From: Pseudomonas sp.
Lineage (GTDB): Bacteria > Pseudomonadota > Gammaproteobacteria > Pseudomonadales > Pseudomonadaceae
NCBI GenBank assembly: GCA_022448005.1
Contig: JAKUTK010000010.1
Location: 54,349-109,888, forward strand
Length of the DNA: 55,540 nt
Direction: 5' to 3'
Shown piece after piece: positions 15,937-26,200 of this stretch. Positions within the stretch are counted from its first letter, which is position 1; each line of letters starts with the position of its first letter. The notes under the pieces are model-generated. The model ran no database searches. It was not told the origin of the DNA and was given only the letters and a program-made list of their open reading frames with translations. A program made the translations under genes and the position numbers.

Positions 15937-17346
15937 CTAGAACGATTTCACGATGCGCCCGAGCAGCTCCATCGCTTTTTCGCTGCGCTCGTCCCAGGGA
16001 TGGCCGTAGTTCAGGCGTGCACAGTTGCGAAAGCGCCGGGTGGCTGAAAAGATCGGGCCTGGAGCGAGGCTGATGCCCTGCGCGAGCGCCAGCTGCAACA
16101 ATTGCAGCGAATCGACTTCATCTGGAAATTCGAACCAGAGGAAGTAGCCGCCGCTGGGCCGCGTTACCCGGGTGCTGGCCGGGAAGTGACGCGCGGCGGA
16201 GGCAAGCATTTCGCCCTGTTGGCGTTCCAGTGCATGACGCAATTTACGTAAATGGCGATCGTAGCCGCCGTGTTGCAGATAGTCAGCGATCGCCGCTTGG
16301 GCCGGCACCGAGGGTGAGATCGTCGTCATCAGCTTGAGGCGGCTGATCTGTTCGGCATAGCGGCCGCCCGCCACCCAGCCGATCCGGTAACCCGGCGCCA
16401 GGCTTTTGGAAAAAGAGCCGCAATGCATTACCCATCCGTCACGGTCGTGGCTCTTGACCGGTTTCGGCGGCTCCTGGTTGAAGTACAGCTCGGCGTAGAC
16501 GTCGTCTTCGATCAGCGGGACCTGATGGCGCTGCAGCAGCGCATAGAGGTTCTCTTTGTTTGCTTCGCTCATGCTCGCACCGAGCGGATTCTGCAGGCTG
16601 CTCATGAACCAGCAGGCCTTGATTGGCAAGCCGCTCAGCCGGCTTTCCAGTGTGCTCAGGTCGATTCCGTCACGCGGATGCACCGGGATTTCCACAGCTT
16701 TGAGCTTGAGCCGCTCCAGCACCTGCAAGGTGGCATAGAACGCGGGCGCTTCGATGGCGACTAGGTCCCCCGGCTGGGTGACCACCTGTAAACAGAGATT
16801 CAACGCTTCCATGGCGCCGGTGGTGATTACCAGCTCGTCCAACGGAAGCATGACTCCGCTGACCATATAGCGCAGCGCGATCTGCCGGCGCAGGTCAGGG
16901 TGGCCGGTAGTCATCTCGGCGATCACTTCACGCCCCGGCATCTCGCGCACGGTGTGCGCCATTGAGCGCGCCAGGCGTTGCAGCGGGAACAGATCGGGAC
17001 TGGGGAAGGCGGAACCGAACGGAACGGTGTCCGGATCGCGCAGCGAGGCGAGCACTGAGAACACCAGTTCGCTAACGTCGACATCGGTGGTTTCGCTCAG
17101 GCGTGGGCTGATCTCGGGCTCGGGAAGCAGGCGTCTGGCGTGCTCGCGGACAAAATAGCCCGAGCGCGCCCGGGCCTGGATCAAGCCGCGATCCTCCAGC
17201 AGGTAGTAGGCCTGGAATACGGTGGAGGGACTAACGCCGTAGGTGCGACTGGCATGGCGCACGGACGGCACCTTTTCACCGGGCGCCAGCACGCCGGAGC
17301 GGATCAGTTCGGCTATTTCGTCAGCGAATTTCTCGTAGCGCTTCAT
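15937..17346 (-). CDS. MocR-like regulator: GntR helix-turn-helix fused to aminotransferase domain
   Basis: A 469-residue fusion of an N-terminal winged helix (EKVPSVRHASRTYGVSPSTV, about residues 24-43) with a fold-type I PLP aminotransferase-like domain. The PLP lysine is in CGSFSKSLAPGYRIGW, and PLIEDDVYAEL supplies the cofactor Asp and Tyr. MocR proteins are usually transcription regulators that sense PLP or an amino-acid adduct rather than enzymes. The target is often a neighbouring gene; here the adjacent genes are phzF-like (convergent) and ccoG, and neither is an obvious vitamin B6 or GABA gene. The ATG at 17346 fits the family N-terminus (MKRYEKFADEIAELI); a TTG at 17364 is less likely. 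Confidence 0.88.
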   Translation of the reverse strand: MKRYEKFADEIAELIRSGVLAPGEKVPSVRHASRTYGVSPSTVFQAYYLLEDRGLIQARARSGYFVREHARRLLPEPEISPRLSETTDVDVSELVFSVLASLRDPDTVPFGSAFPSPDLFPLQRLARSMAHTVREMPGREVIAEMTTGHPDLRRQIALRYMVSGVMLPLDELVITTGAMEALNLCLQVVTQPGDLVAIEAPAFYATLQVLERLKLKAVEIPVHPRDGIDLSTLESRLSGLPIKACWFMSSLQNPLGASMSEANKENLYALLQRHQVPLIEDDVYAELYFNQEPPKPVKSHDRDGWVMHCGSFSKSLAPGYRIGWVAGGRYAEQISRLKLMTTISPSVPAQAAIADYLQHGGYDRHLRKLRHALERQQGEMLASAARHFPASTRVTRPSGGYFLWFEFPDEVDSLQLLQLALAQGISLAPGPIFSATRRFRNCARLNYGHPWDERSEKAMELLGRIVKSF

Positions 17347-17415
17347 CTGCTTCCGCTTCAGCAAGGGCCAATATCAGTCTGCCGCGTGTGCGGGCTCGTG
17401 CGCGCTGCCACCATC

Positions 17416-18825
17416 CTACCGAACCCTTGGAGCAATGAAGGTACTCGGCGCCGTTACCTGGCGTGCCGGGTCGCTCGCGTCAGTGACCAAAAAGTGCAGT
17501 TTGTCGTGCGCGTCTCCATTGGCGTCAACGAGCGCCACGCTGACCGGTACGTCGACGATCTCGCCTGCGGTCAGGCTGATCTGGTACGGGCCGTGCAGCT
17601 CGTAGGGGCCTTCGCCCAAGGTGATCAGATAGTCACGCGGCTGCTGGGTTTTGTTGATCACCTTCAGGCTGTACATGTTTTCGATCTGGCCCTGGATATT
17701 CTCTCGGTAGAGGGTGCGGTCCTTGGTTACATCCAGGGATAACGTCGGTCGCGCTTCCAACGCCCAGACGAAGGCACCGATCATAACTACCAGCGCTCCG
17801 GCATAGCCGATCAGATGCGGTCGCAGCAGCCTAGTCTGGTCGCCTTCGAGCGCACGTTCGGAGGTATAGCGGACCAGACCCCGGGCGTAACCCATCTTGT
17901 CCATGACGCTGTCGCAGGCGTCGATACAGGCACCGCAACTCAGGCAGTCGAGTTGCAAACCGTCGCGGATATCGATGCCGGTGGGGCAGACCTGCACGCA
18001 CAGCGTGCAGTCGATGCAGTCACCAAGACCCTCGGCGTGTGGATTGGCGTCTTTGCGCCGCGCCCCTCGTTGCTCTCCCCGGGCGGTATCGTAGGACACC
18101 ACCAGCGTGTCGGCATCGAACATCACACTCTGGAAGCGTGAATAGGGGCACATGTGCACGCACACCTGCTCACGCAGCCAGCCGGCGTTGATGTAGGTCG
18201 CGGCGGTGAAGAAGAACAGCCAGAACGCGGCGGTCCCGCCCAGCTGCAGACTGAACAGATCGATGACCAGTTCACGGACCGGGGTGAAGTAGCCGACGAA
18301 GGCAATCGCCGTGGCCAGGCTTACGGCCAGCCAGACGGCGTGCTTGGCTGCGCGTCGTGACAGCTTGCTGAGTGACAGCGGGGCGGCGTCCAGCTTGATT
18401 CGCTGGCTGCGATCGCCCTCGGTGACTTTCTCAGCCCACATGAATAGCCAGGTCCAAGTGCTTTGCGGGCAGGCGTAGCCGCACCAGACGCGCCCCGCGA
18501 GCACGGTGATGAAGAACAAGCCGAAGGCGGCGATGATCAGCAACGCCGATAACAGGATGAAATCCTGCGGCCAAAATGTCGCCCCGAAGATATGGAACTG
18601 TTGTTTGTTCAGATCCCATAGCACCGCCTGGCGTCCGCCCCAGGTCAACCACTGGGTGCCGAAATAGAGCAGGAACAAAAGTCCGCCGCCTATCAGGCGC
18701 AGATTGCGGAACAGGCCGGTAAAACTGCGGGTGTGAATCGGCCCGCCCGCCTGTGCCGGAGTCAAGCGGATCGGTTTGCATGGATCGACGGTGTCGATGA
18801 TTGTTGCGGGGATGCGTTCGGTCAT
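17416..18825 (-). CDS. ccoG: Cytochrome c oxidase accessory protein CcoG (FixG/RdxA family)
   Basis: A 469-residue membrane iron-sulfur protein needed for maturation of cbb3 oxidase; relatives act in copper reduction for the CcoN centre. It has about five TM segments (near 43-62, 88-110, 162-182, 197-214 and after 340). Membrane-side Cys115 and Cys119 lie in RVWCGYACPQSTW. Two 4Fe-4S motifs are complete: Cys270, 273, 276, 280 and Cys294, 297, 300, 304. A C-terminal immunoglobulin-like periplasmic domain follows (FixG C-terminal). The usual partners ccoNOPQ and ccoHIS are not in the window, so this is either a relocated or an additional copy. I found no clear Anr/Fnr box upstream. Confidence 0.93.
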   Translation of the reverse strand: MTERIPATIIDTVDPCKPIRLTPAQAGGPIHTRSFTGLFRNLRLIGGGLLFLLYFGTQWLTWGGRQAVLWDLNKQQFHIFGATFWPQDFILLSALLIIAAFGLFFITVLAGRVWCGYACPQSTWTWLFMWAEKVTEGDRSQRIKLDAAPLSLSKLSRRAAKHAVWLAVSLATAIAFVGYFTPVRELVIDLFSLQLGGTAAFWLFFFTAATYINAGWLREQVCVHMCPYSRFQSVMFDADTLVVSYDTARGEQRGARRKDANPHAEGLGDCIDCTLCVQVCPTGIDIRDGLQLDCLSCGACIDACDSVMDKMGYARGLVRYTSERALEGDQTRLLRPHLIGYAGALVVMIGAFVWALEARPTLSLDVTKDRTLYRENIQGQIENMYSLKVINKTQQPRDYLITLGEGPYELHGPYQISLTAGEIVDVPVSVALVDANGDAHDKLHFLVTDASDPARQVTAPSTFIAPRVR

Positions 18826-19215
18826 TGGGGTGCCCCTGTCAGGCTATATCAGGCGGCGCCGATGATCTGATCAGGGTGTTTCGCATAACAGGCTCAGGTA
18901 CGGCTGAAAAATACGCATCAGATGGCCGCTGTGCTGGTTTGGATTTGCATCCAACGGTCCATCCAAGGCGTGCGCCGGCGTAACGTAGGGTTTTGGCGGC
19001 GACCTCGGTAAATTTGAACGTTGCGCCGTGTCTGTAGCATGCGACGCCAGGCCACAGTCACCGCGAGCAGCTGATACGGTTTTTCCGTACCTATCTGCAC
19101 CTGTTTCAAGGCGCGCGAGGCAAGTCATAGTTCGTCGCCTATGGCCGATGCGTGCTGTCAGCGCCCATTCCCGGCATGATTACCCGTTCCGCTCAACCGC
19201 TTGATAGGACCCCTG
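18826..19215. other. Intergenic region between divergent ccoG and cidA
   Basis: A 390-base gap between divergent genes. Short open frames on the minus strand (up to 85 codons) have no recognisable product, no good ribosome binding site and atypical composition, so I do not call them. I see no tRNA, no clear Fnr box and no convincing operator. It must contain the promoters of both flanking genes. The AGGA at 19206-19209 is the cidA ribosome binding site. Confidence 0.4.
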
Positions 19216-19581
19216 ATGATTCTCAAAGGCCTGACCTGGCTGGTCGTACTGCAGCTGCTCGGCAGCGTCATCCACCTCTCGCTGCTGCCCGCCTTGCCGG
19301 GCCCGATCATTGGCATGGTGTTGCTGTTTGCGCTGTTACTGCTGCGGCGAGGCATTCCTGAGCCCCTCGAGAAGACCGCTGCGCTACTGTTGCAGTACTT
19401 GCCGTTGCTGCTCATCGTGCCGGCGGCGGGAATCATGACCAGCAGCGATGCGTTGCTCGCCGACCTGCCGGCTATTGCTGCCGGATTGGTCCTGTCGCTG
19501 GTGGTAACCGTGCCGTTCTGCGGTTGGCTGATGCAGACGCTGATCAGGCGAATGGATCGGCAGCGTGAGGATCAGGCATGA
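19216..19581 (+). CDS. CidA/LrgA family holin-like membrane protein
   Basis: A 121-residue protein with four hydrophobic segments and the family motif PGPIIGMVLLF near the start of TM2. CidA/LrgA proteins are holin-like and influence murein hydrolase activity and lysis in Staphylococcus; recent work also links them to metabolite transport. It pairs with the downstream LrgB-type gene, whose ATG overlaps this stop by four bases (ATGA), so the two are translationally coupled. The ATG at 19216 with AGGA six bases upstream is preferred to a TTG at 19201. No LysR regulator gene is adjacent, unlike many cid loci. Confidence 0.88.
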   Translation: MILKGLTWLVVLQLLGSVIHLSLLPALPGPIIGMVLLFALLLLRRGIPEPLEKTAALLLQYLPLLLIVPAAGIMTSSDALLADLPAIAAGLVLSLVVTVPFCGWLMQTLIRRMDRQREDQA

Positions 19582-20288
19582 GCGGCATTGACTGGCGCAG
19601 CGTCTGGGCGATGACGCTGGATCATCCGCTGTTTTCAGTGGGGCTCACGCTGATTGCGTTTCAGTTGGCGCTGGCGCTCTACCGGCGCAGCGGCTGGCTG
19701 GTGCTGCAGCCGGTGATGGTCGGCATGTTGCTGGTGGTCGGCATGCTGTACCTGTGCGGCATCGACTATGCGAGCTATCGGGCCGATGCGTCGATGATCG
19801 CCGTCCTGGTCGGCCCTGCGACGGTCGCCTTGGCGGTGCCGTTGTACCGTCATATCCGCCGCATTCAGCAGCTGTTCTGGCCGATCCTCATCACCTTGGT
19901 GAGCGGCGGGGTGCTGGGCGTCGTCCTGACGCTGACCATTGCCGGCTTGTTGGGCGCGGACATGGCCGTATTGATGAGCCTGTCGCCCAAGGCGGCAACC
20001 ATGCCGATTGCCATGCTGGTGGCTGAGCAATTGGGCGGCCTCGCGTCGCTGGCGGCGGTCTTCGTCATGCTGACGGGCGTGATTGGTACGGCCTTGGGCC
20101 CGCTGTTGCTGGGTTGGGCTGGGGTCGATCACCCGGCGGCACGCGGTTTGAGCTACGGCATCAATGCGCACGCCATCGGTACGGCGCGGGCGCTGGAGGA
20201 GGGGGACGAGTGTGGCGCGTTTTCGGCGCTGGGGATGAGTCTGCTGGGCATCCTGATCGCGCTGTTTCTGCCACTGGCGCTGGGCTGA
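19578..20288 (+). CDS. LrgB/CidB family membrane protein
   Basis: A 236-residue polytopic protein with about seven hydrophobic segments and the LrgB signatures LSPKAATMPIAM (about 134-145) and HAIGTARALEEG near the C-terminus. It is the partner of the CidA-like protein encoded just upstream with a 4-base overlap. Together they form the two-component LrgAB/CidAB-type system of the inner membrane. The substrate or physiological role in Pseudomonas is not settled and cannot be inferred from the neighbours. Confidence 0.9.
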   Translation: MSGIDWRSVWAMTLDHPLFSVGLTLIAFQLALALYRRSGWLVLQPVMVGMLLVVGMLYLCGIDYASYRADASMIAVLVGPATVALAVPLYRHIRRIQQLFWPILITLVSGGVLGVVLTLTIAGLLGADMAVLMSLSPKAATMPIAMLVAEQLGGLASLAAVFVMLTGVIGTALGPLLLGWAGVDHPAARGLSYGINAHAIGTARALEEGDECGAFSALGMSLLGILIALFLPLALG

Positions 20289-20367
20289 CGCTGGTTTGCG
20301 GCCTTGAGCCTGTTGCGATTGCTTCGGGTACGCCTAGGCTTAGGGCACCCATCTCAGGAGCGGTCCC

Positions 20368-21243
20368 ATGTTCGAGCAGTTCCAGCGTAGCGAGTGCGAG
20401 GTCAATGGCGTTCGGATCAACTATCGGAAGGGCGGCTCCGGTCCGCCCCTGCTCTTGCTGCACGGCTACCCGCAAACCCATGTGATCTGGCACGAAATCG
20501 CCGATCAGCTGGCGGAACGCTTCACCGTCGTGGCCGCCGACCTGCGCGGTTACGGCGATAGCAGCAAGCCCGACGGCGGCGAGAACCACGTCGCCTATAG
20601 CAAGCGGGAAATGGCGCGGGATCAGGTCGAACTCATGCGCTCGCTGGGCTTCGAGCACTTCGACATTCTCGCCCATGACCGCGGTGCGCGAGTCAGCCAT
20701 CGGCTGGCGATGGATCACCCAGAGGCGGTACGGAGGATGATCCTGCTGGATATCGCGCCGACCCTGGCCATGTACAGCCAGACCGACGAAACCTTCGCGC
20801 GTGCCTATTGGCACTGGTTCTTTCTGATCCGACCGGCGCCGCTGCCGGAAACCCTGCTCGAAGCGAACCCTGAACTCGTTCTGCAAAGCGCCGTGGCGAC
20901 TCGTGCTGATCATGTGCACCCATTCACTGAGGCGGCTTACGCCGAGTACCTTCGTTGTATGAAGCAGTCGGGCACCATCCACGCGTTCTGCGAGGACTAT
21001 CGGGCCAGTGCCGGTATCGACCTCCAGCATGACCGTGCTGATCGCGCCGCTGGCCGAATGATCCAGGCGCCGTTACTGGTGCTTTGGGGGGCGCACGGAA
21101 TCATCCAGCGATGCTTCGATCCGCTGAAGGAGTGGCGTGCGGTGGCGCAGGACGTACGAGGCAAGGCGTTACCGGCTGGGCACTATTTGCCTGAAGAGGT
21201 GCCCGAGTTGCTTCTGGAGGAAGTGCTGGCTTTTCTCGACTGA
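20368..21243 (+). CDS. Alpha/beta hydrolase of the fluoroacetate dehalogenase type
   Basis: A 291-residue alpha/beta hydrolase with the full residue set of haloacetate/fluoroacetate dehalogenases. The oxyanion loop is HGYPQTHVIW. The nucleophile is Asp104 in AHDRGARVSH, with carboxylate-binding Arg105 and Arg108. The acid is Asp128 (LLDIAP). The halide site is His149-Trp150 (YWHWFF) with Tyr211 (CEDYRAS), and the catalytic base is His272 (PAGHYLPEE). In the known enzymes Asp attacks C-F or C-Cl and the water-activated His releases glycolate. Substrate specificity here is inferred; some relatives prefer chloroacetate or are epoxide hydrolases. It is a single gene with AGGAG shortly before ATG 20368. 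Confidence 0.85.
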   Translation: MFEQFQRSECEVNGVRINYRKGGSGPPLLLLHGYPQTHVIWHEIADQLAERFTVVAADLRGYGDSSKPDGGENHVAYSKREMARDQVELMRSLGFEHFDILAHDRGARVSHRLAMDHPEAVRRMILLDIAPTLAMYSQTDETFARAYWHWFFLIRPAPLPETLLEANPELVLQSAVATRADHVHPFTEAAYAEYLRCMKQSGTIHAFCEDYRASAGIDLQHDRADRAAGRMIQAPLLVLWGAHGIIQRCFDPLKEWRAVAQDVRGKALPAGHYLPEEVPELLLEEVLAFLD

Positions 21244-21378
21244 CAAGCCGACGTATCAGTTTTTGCGATTGATTTGTGCGGAATAATCCAACCATGCACT
21301 CGCCGATCCAATAGAAGATGGTCTCACTCCGCCGCTCGGCGCCGACAGTCGAGCCGGCCAGACATTGAGGCTTCTGCA

Positions 21379-22077
21379 ATGATCGATATTCGTCCCCGCG
21401 CGGGCCTTGGCGCTGCTCAACACGGATGGCTGGATACGCGTCATCACTTCTCGTTCGCTGAATATCACGATCCGGCGCGCATGCACTGGGGCCATCTACG
21501 GGTCTGGAATGACGACAGCATCGCCCCGCACTCCGGATTCCCGACACATCCGCACCGTGACATGGAAATCATCACCTATGTGCGCAAGGGGGCGATCACC
21601 CATGAGGACAGCCTCGGCAATCGTGGGCGGACCGTGGCCGGTGACGTGCAGGTGATGAGCGCGGGCACCGGCATCGCCCACAGCGAATACAACCTCGAAG
21701 ACGAGACCACCGAGATCTTCCAGATCTGGATCTATCCGGACCAGTCCGGCTTGCCGCCCGCCTGGGGCACACGACCTTTTCCAGCAGGCGAGCGGGCTGG
21801 CAGCTTCGTCACCCTGGCCAGCGGCATGGCCGAGGACGGCGACGCTCTGCCCATACGAGCCGATGCCCGTCTGGTTGCCGCGACACTTTCGGCCGGTCAG
21901 GTTGCCGAATACGACATTGGCTCGGACCGTAAGGTCTACATGGTGCCTGCCAGCGGGCGTATCGCAGTAGGTGAGCGAGTGGCGGCTGCAGGCGATGGAG
22001 TCGCCGTGCGAGAGGAGACGCGGCTGAGCATCAAGGCGTTGGAAGACAGCGAAATTGTGCTGGTCGATGTGCACTGA
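21379..22077 (+). CDS. Pirin family protein (YhhW-like bicupin)
   Basis: A 232-residue pirin. The N-terminal cupin carries the metal ligands in [15 protein letters not shown] (His-x-His) and in [11 protein letters not shown] (His), and a Glu in the same region. Some bacterial pirins, including E. coli YhhW, oxidise quercetin in vitro, while others regulate metabolic enzymes; the role here is not assigned. The ATG at 21379 gives [17 protein letters not shown], the usual family start. It is followed after 47 bases by wrbA on the same strand, so the two are probably cotranscribed; both are often induced by oxidative or quinone stress. Confidence 0.9.
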   Translation: MIDIRPRAGLGAAQHGWLDTRHHFSFAEYHDPARMHWGHLRVWNDDSIAPHSGFPTHPHRDMEIITYVRKGAITHEDSLGNRGRTVAGDVQVMSAGTGIAHSEYNLEDETTEIFQIWIYPDQSGLPPAWGTRPFPAGERAGSFVTLASGMAEDGDALPIRADARLVAATLSAGQVAEYDIGSDRKVYMVPASGRIAVGERVAAAGDGVAVREETRLSIKALEDSEIVLVDVH

Positions 22078-22124
22078 GCGTATCGACCAAAACCGGAATA
22101 CAACCCAGGAAGAGGAAACTGAAA

Positions 22125-22724
22125 ATGGCAAAGATTCTCGTGCTGTACCACTCAATGTATGGCCACGTCGAAACCATGGCCAATGCAGTGGCCGAAGGTG
22201 CGCGTCGTGTGGAAGGGGCGGAAGTGACCGTCAAGCGCGTGCCGGAAACCATGCCGGAAGAGGCTTTCAAAAATGCAGGCGGCAAGGTTGACCAAGAGGC
22301 TCCGGTCGCCAATCCCTCGGAGCTGGCCGATTACGACGCGATCATTTTTGGTACGCCGACACGCTTCGGCAACATGTCCAGCCAGATGCGCACCTTCCTC
22401 GACCAGACCGGCGGGCTCTGGGCCAAGGGCGCGCTGCACGGCAAGGTGGCCAGCGTGTTCACTTCCACCGGCACCGGCGGTGGCCAGGAGATGACCATTA
22501 CCTCGACCTGGACCACCCTGGCGCACCACGGAATGATCATCGTGCCGACCGGCTATGGCATCGGCGAGTTCTTTGACATCTCCGAAATGAACGGCGGAAC
22601 GCCTTACGGCGCTTCGACTATCGCTGGCGGTGATGGCTCGCGTCAGCCTTCGAACAAGGAACTGACCATTGCCCGCTATCAGGGCGAGCTAGTGGCCCAG
22701 ACCACGGTGAAGCTGAAAAGCTGA
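22125..22724 (+). CDS. wrbA: NAD(P)H:quinone oxidoreductase WrbA
   Basis: A 199-residue flavodoxin-like tetrameric enzyme that reduces quinones by two electrons and so avoids semiquinones. The FMN phosphate loop is [13 protein letters not shown] (residues about 7-19). The isoalloxazine-binding segments are [19 protein letters not shown] and [12 protein letters not shown], both typical of WrbA. The length matches the family (about 198). An AGGAAGAGG-like site lies before the ATG at 22125. The upstream pirin gene and this gene probably form a small operon. The gene ends convergently with a GNAT gene about 56 bases away. Confidence 0.95.
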   Translation: MAKILVLYHSMYGHVETMANAVAEGARRVEGAEVTVKRVPETMPEEAFKNAGGKVDQEAPVANPSELADYDAIIFGTPTRFGNMSSQMRTFLDQTGGLWAKGALHGKVASVFTSTGTGGGQEMTITSTWTTLAHHGMIIVPTGYGIGEFFDISEMNGGTPYGASTIAGGDGSRQPSNKELTIARYQGELVAQTTVKLKS

Positions 22725-22780
22725 CCCGCTGCCCATGGTGCCGAGGCGGCTGGCTCGCCCGGCACCTCGGCGACCCGCAA

Positions 22781-23272
22781 TCAATCGTTCCGCAGCAACC
22801 CGTACATCAGCTCGTCGACGTAGCCGCTGTCACTGGCACGCTTGTAGGCCGCGCGCTGAGTACCCTCGTGGACAAAGCCCAGGCGTTCATAAAACGCAAT
22901 GGCACGGGGATTGTCCGCCTCAACTGTCAGCTCGATACGAGTGATGTCCGCTTGCCACAGCCGCGAGATCGCGTCCTGCATCATTGCTACGGCGACGCCT
23001 CGACCTTGCGCGTCCGGCGCCACGGCCAAGGTTCCCAGGTAGGCCACATGGGCGGTGCGACCAACATGCCGCTGCGCCTTGTAGAAGCCCATCACTTCGC
23101 CATCGACCTCGTACAGGTAGAAGCAGCCGCTCTCGAACAACGGGTCGAACACCTTGCTGAAAGCCTCCCTTGGCATTGGGTCGAAGCCGAGGAAAGGCAC
23201 CACCGTTTCGTGCATGTAGATGTCGTAGACGCGGTCGTAATCGGTAGGGGCAACCAGTCGGCGCATATCCAT
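22781..23272 (-). CDS. GNAT family N-acetyltransferase
   Basis: A protein of about 163 residues with the GNAT fold. The acetyl-CoA loop is LAVAPDAQGRGVAVAMM (motif A, Q/R-x-x-G-x-G/A), preceded by the beta strand VAYLGT and followed by motif B, NPRAIAFYERLGFVHEG. The acceptor substrate is unknown. It lies four bases downstream of the SNF2 helicase stop and is probably its cotranscribed neighbour. Two starts are possible: ATG 23272 (MDMRRL) and ATG 23266 (MRRL). The AGGGA site is better spaced for 23266, so the first two residues are uncertain. Confidence 0.88.
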   Translation of the reverse strand: MDMRRLVAPTDYDRVYDIYMHETVVPFLGFDPMPREAFSKVFDPLFESGCFYLYEVDGEVMGFYKAQRHVGRTAHVAYLGTLAVAPDAQGRGVAVAMMQDAISRLWQADITRIELTVEADNPRAIAFYERLGFVHEGTQRAAYKRASDSGYVDELMYGLLRND

Positions 23273-23276
23273 TTCC

Positions 23277-26200
23277 CTAGGGCAGCGGCGCGAACAGCGC
23301 CTCGATATCACTCGGCTCCAGTTGCCAGCCGCCTTGCTCACCGGCGTCCAGCACGCCGGAAGCCAGTTCGGCTTTGCGTTGCTGCAGTTGCTGGATCTTC
23401 TCTTCGACGGTAGCTCTGGCGATCAGCTTGTAGACGAAAACCGGCTTGTCCTGGCCGATGCGGTGGGCGCGGTCGGTGGCCTGATTTTCCGCAGCCGGGT
23501 TCCACCAGGGGTCGTAATGAATCACGGTGTCGGCCGCGGTCAGATTCAAGCCGGTGCCGCCAGCCTTGAGGCTGATCAGGAACAGCGGAACTTCCCCGTT
23601 CTGGAACCGCTTGACCGGGGTGCGCCGGTCCTTGGTTTCGCCGGTGATCTGAACGTAGTCGATGGCACGGCTCTGCAGCTCGTCTTCGATCAACGCGAGC
23701 ATCGAAGTGAACTGTGAAAACAACAGGATTCGCCGGCCTTCAGCGAGCAGTTCGGTCAGCATCTCCATCAGGCTATCGAATTTGCCTGAGGTGCCGCCAC
23801 GAACTGGTCGCACGGCTTCGCCCTTGACCAGGCGCAGATCACAGCACACCTGACGCAGCTTGAGTAGTGCATCGAGGATAACGATTTGGCTGCGCGCCAG
23901 GCCTTTGCGGTCAATCTCCTCGCGGACCTTGCTGTCCATGGCCAGTCGTACGGTTTCGTACAGGTCGCGCTGAGCCGGGCTGAGCTCGACCCAGTGCAGG
24001 ATCTCGGTTTTCGGCGGTAGCTCCTGGGCAACCTGCTCTTTGCGCCGCCTTAGCAGGAAGGGTTTTATCCGTTTGCTGAGGTGCTCCAGCCGCTCGGCGT
24101 CGCCGTGTTTCTCGATGGGCGTGCGGTAGTCCCGGTTGAATTGCTTGGTGTCACCCAGCCAGCCGGGCATGAGGAAATGAAACAGCGACCAGAGTTCGCC
24201 CAGATGGTTTTCCAGCGGCGTGCCGGTCAGGCAGAGACGCTGGCGGGCGTCCAGGCGTCCGGCGGTTTGTGCCGCCTTGCTGCTGGCATTCTTGATGTTC
24301 TGGGCTTCGTCGAGCACGAGCAGATGCAGCGGTACTTCTGCGAGCAGGTCGATGTCTTTGGGCAGCAGCGCATAGGTGGTGAGCAGCAGATCGTAATCGC
24401 CCAGATGCTGGTAGAGCTTTCGACGTGTCGTCCCATGCAGCGTCGCGACTTTCAGTGACGGCGCGAAGCGGGCCGCTTCGTCCTGCCAATTGGGGATAAG
24501 CGTGGTGGGCATCACGACGAGCGAGGGGCGGTCCAGCTTGCCGGCTTGCTTCTCGAGTAACAGGTGAGCAAGGGTCTGCAATGTTTTACCCAGGCCCATG
24601 TCGTCGCCCAGGATACCGCCGACCGCGAGGGTCCGTAGGGTTTGCATCCAGCGCAGGCCATCCAGCTGATAGGGGCGCAGCGTGGCGTTCAGACCCTGCG
24701 GTGGGCTGATGTCCTGCGCGCGGTAGTCGCGCAGTCGCTGGGCGAACTCCCGCAAGTGCTCGCCGCCCTTCCATTGCAAGGGAAGCGCATCCAGTTCGGC
24801 CAGCCGCGCTGCATCGGATCGCTCCAGCCGAAGGTTTTCGCCGTTTGGCTGTTCCTGCAGATAGAGCTCGGACAGAGTGGCGAGGATGGGCTTCAAACGA
24901 CCAAAAGGCAGCAACACCTGCAGTGGCTGATCATCGCCGTCACGGCGTCGGGCAAGTTGCACCCGAAGGGTCTCGTCGTCGTTGCGTTGCGCCAGCGCTT
25001 GCGCTGAAAGCAGGGCCGGGTTGCGCCTGATCAGGCTGAGCAGAACCGGCAACAGACTGATCCGCTCACCTTCGACGATGATGCCCAGTTCCAGGTCGAA
25101 CCAGCTGTGCTCGGGCGGTTCGTCGACCTCGGCATACCAGGCATCAATCTGTGTCACGTCATAAGCAAAGCCGGGCTGCATGACCACCTGCCAGCCTTGC
25201 TCGCGCAGCGGGGAGAGCTGGGTCTGCGTGAAAGTGAGCCAGGCCGCGTCGTTCTGCAGCTCGAACATCTCTGCCGAGTCCTTGGGGAGCGCCAGGCTCT
25301 GACGCAGCGCCGGACGGAAACCCAGTTGCTGCAATTGCTGGCGCAGTGCCTGCTCGACGTCTGGCTGGCGGGCAATGCTAAGCACGCGAGTGCCTTCGGT
25401 CTGTCGTACGCGCTGACCAGGCTTGGCTTTGCCGTGAACCTGAGCGCGGCCGTAGAGGAAACTCAGCCCGGCACGATGCTGGTGCTCGCTGACCATGCGC
25501 CCGCTGCTGGGCTGGTAGTTGACCGCCTGATGACTGCCGAGGCTCAGGTGGGGCAGGGGGAGCAGGTCATCGACCTGATGTTCTACTGGCTTGGCGGGGG
25601 CCGGCAGCTGTGGGGCGATTTCATGCAGCGTCAGGCTGAACAGGGCGGCCTGGGCTGACGGGACCGCAGGTGCATCGAGCAGGTGCCGGGCCAGCGACAT
25701 CGGCAGACTGTGATCGACCAAGCCCAGTTCGTTCCGGGTCCTGTCGAAGTAGTACAGCGGGTCCACAGTGGTGATCAGTTGGCCGTCGGTATCGGCCATG
25801 TCCAGGCCAGGCTTGAAGCTGCCGTCGGATTGCTCGTTCCAGCTGAAGCGCGCCTGGCGGGTTCTTCCGGGCTGCAGAGGGGGCTGATCCCAACTGAGAA
25901 AGGCGCGACCGGTCTGGAGAATCAGTCGCAGGATTTCGCCGCCGTTCTCGCCGTTCGGGTTGAACCCGTTACCTGACGTGCGGCCCAGCGTAGCCAGTGC
26001 GGCAATGCGTAGATCCAGCGGTTGCATGAAGTTTGGCTGGCGAAAGCCGGCTTCACGCAGACCGTAGTAGGGCTGTCGCTCGCCACAAGTGCCGTCTTTG
26101 TGTTGGCGCGCCTTGTAGACCTCTATGGAGAAGTCAGGACATAACAGATAGTGCAGACACCAGCCTTGGCCGGCTTGGAGGTTGTCGCCCAACGCCTGCG

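Noticed and set aside
18871..19128. Small open frames between ccoG and cidA
   Set aside because: They have no good ribosome binding site, no recognisable motif and mutually overlapping frames, so probably are not genes.
22738..22770. Hairpin-like GGTGCCG / CGGCACC after wrbA
   Set aside because: It has a 15-base loop, alternative pairings and no T-run. It may help termination but is not supported enough to list.
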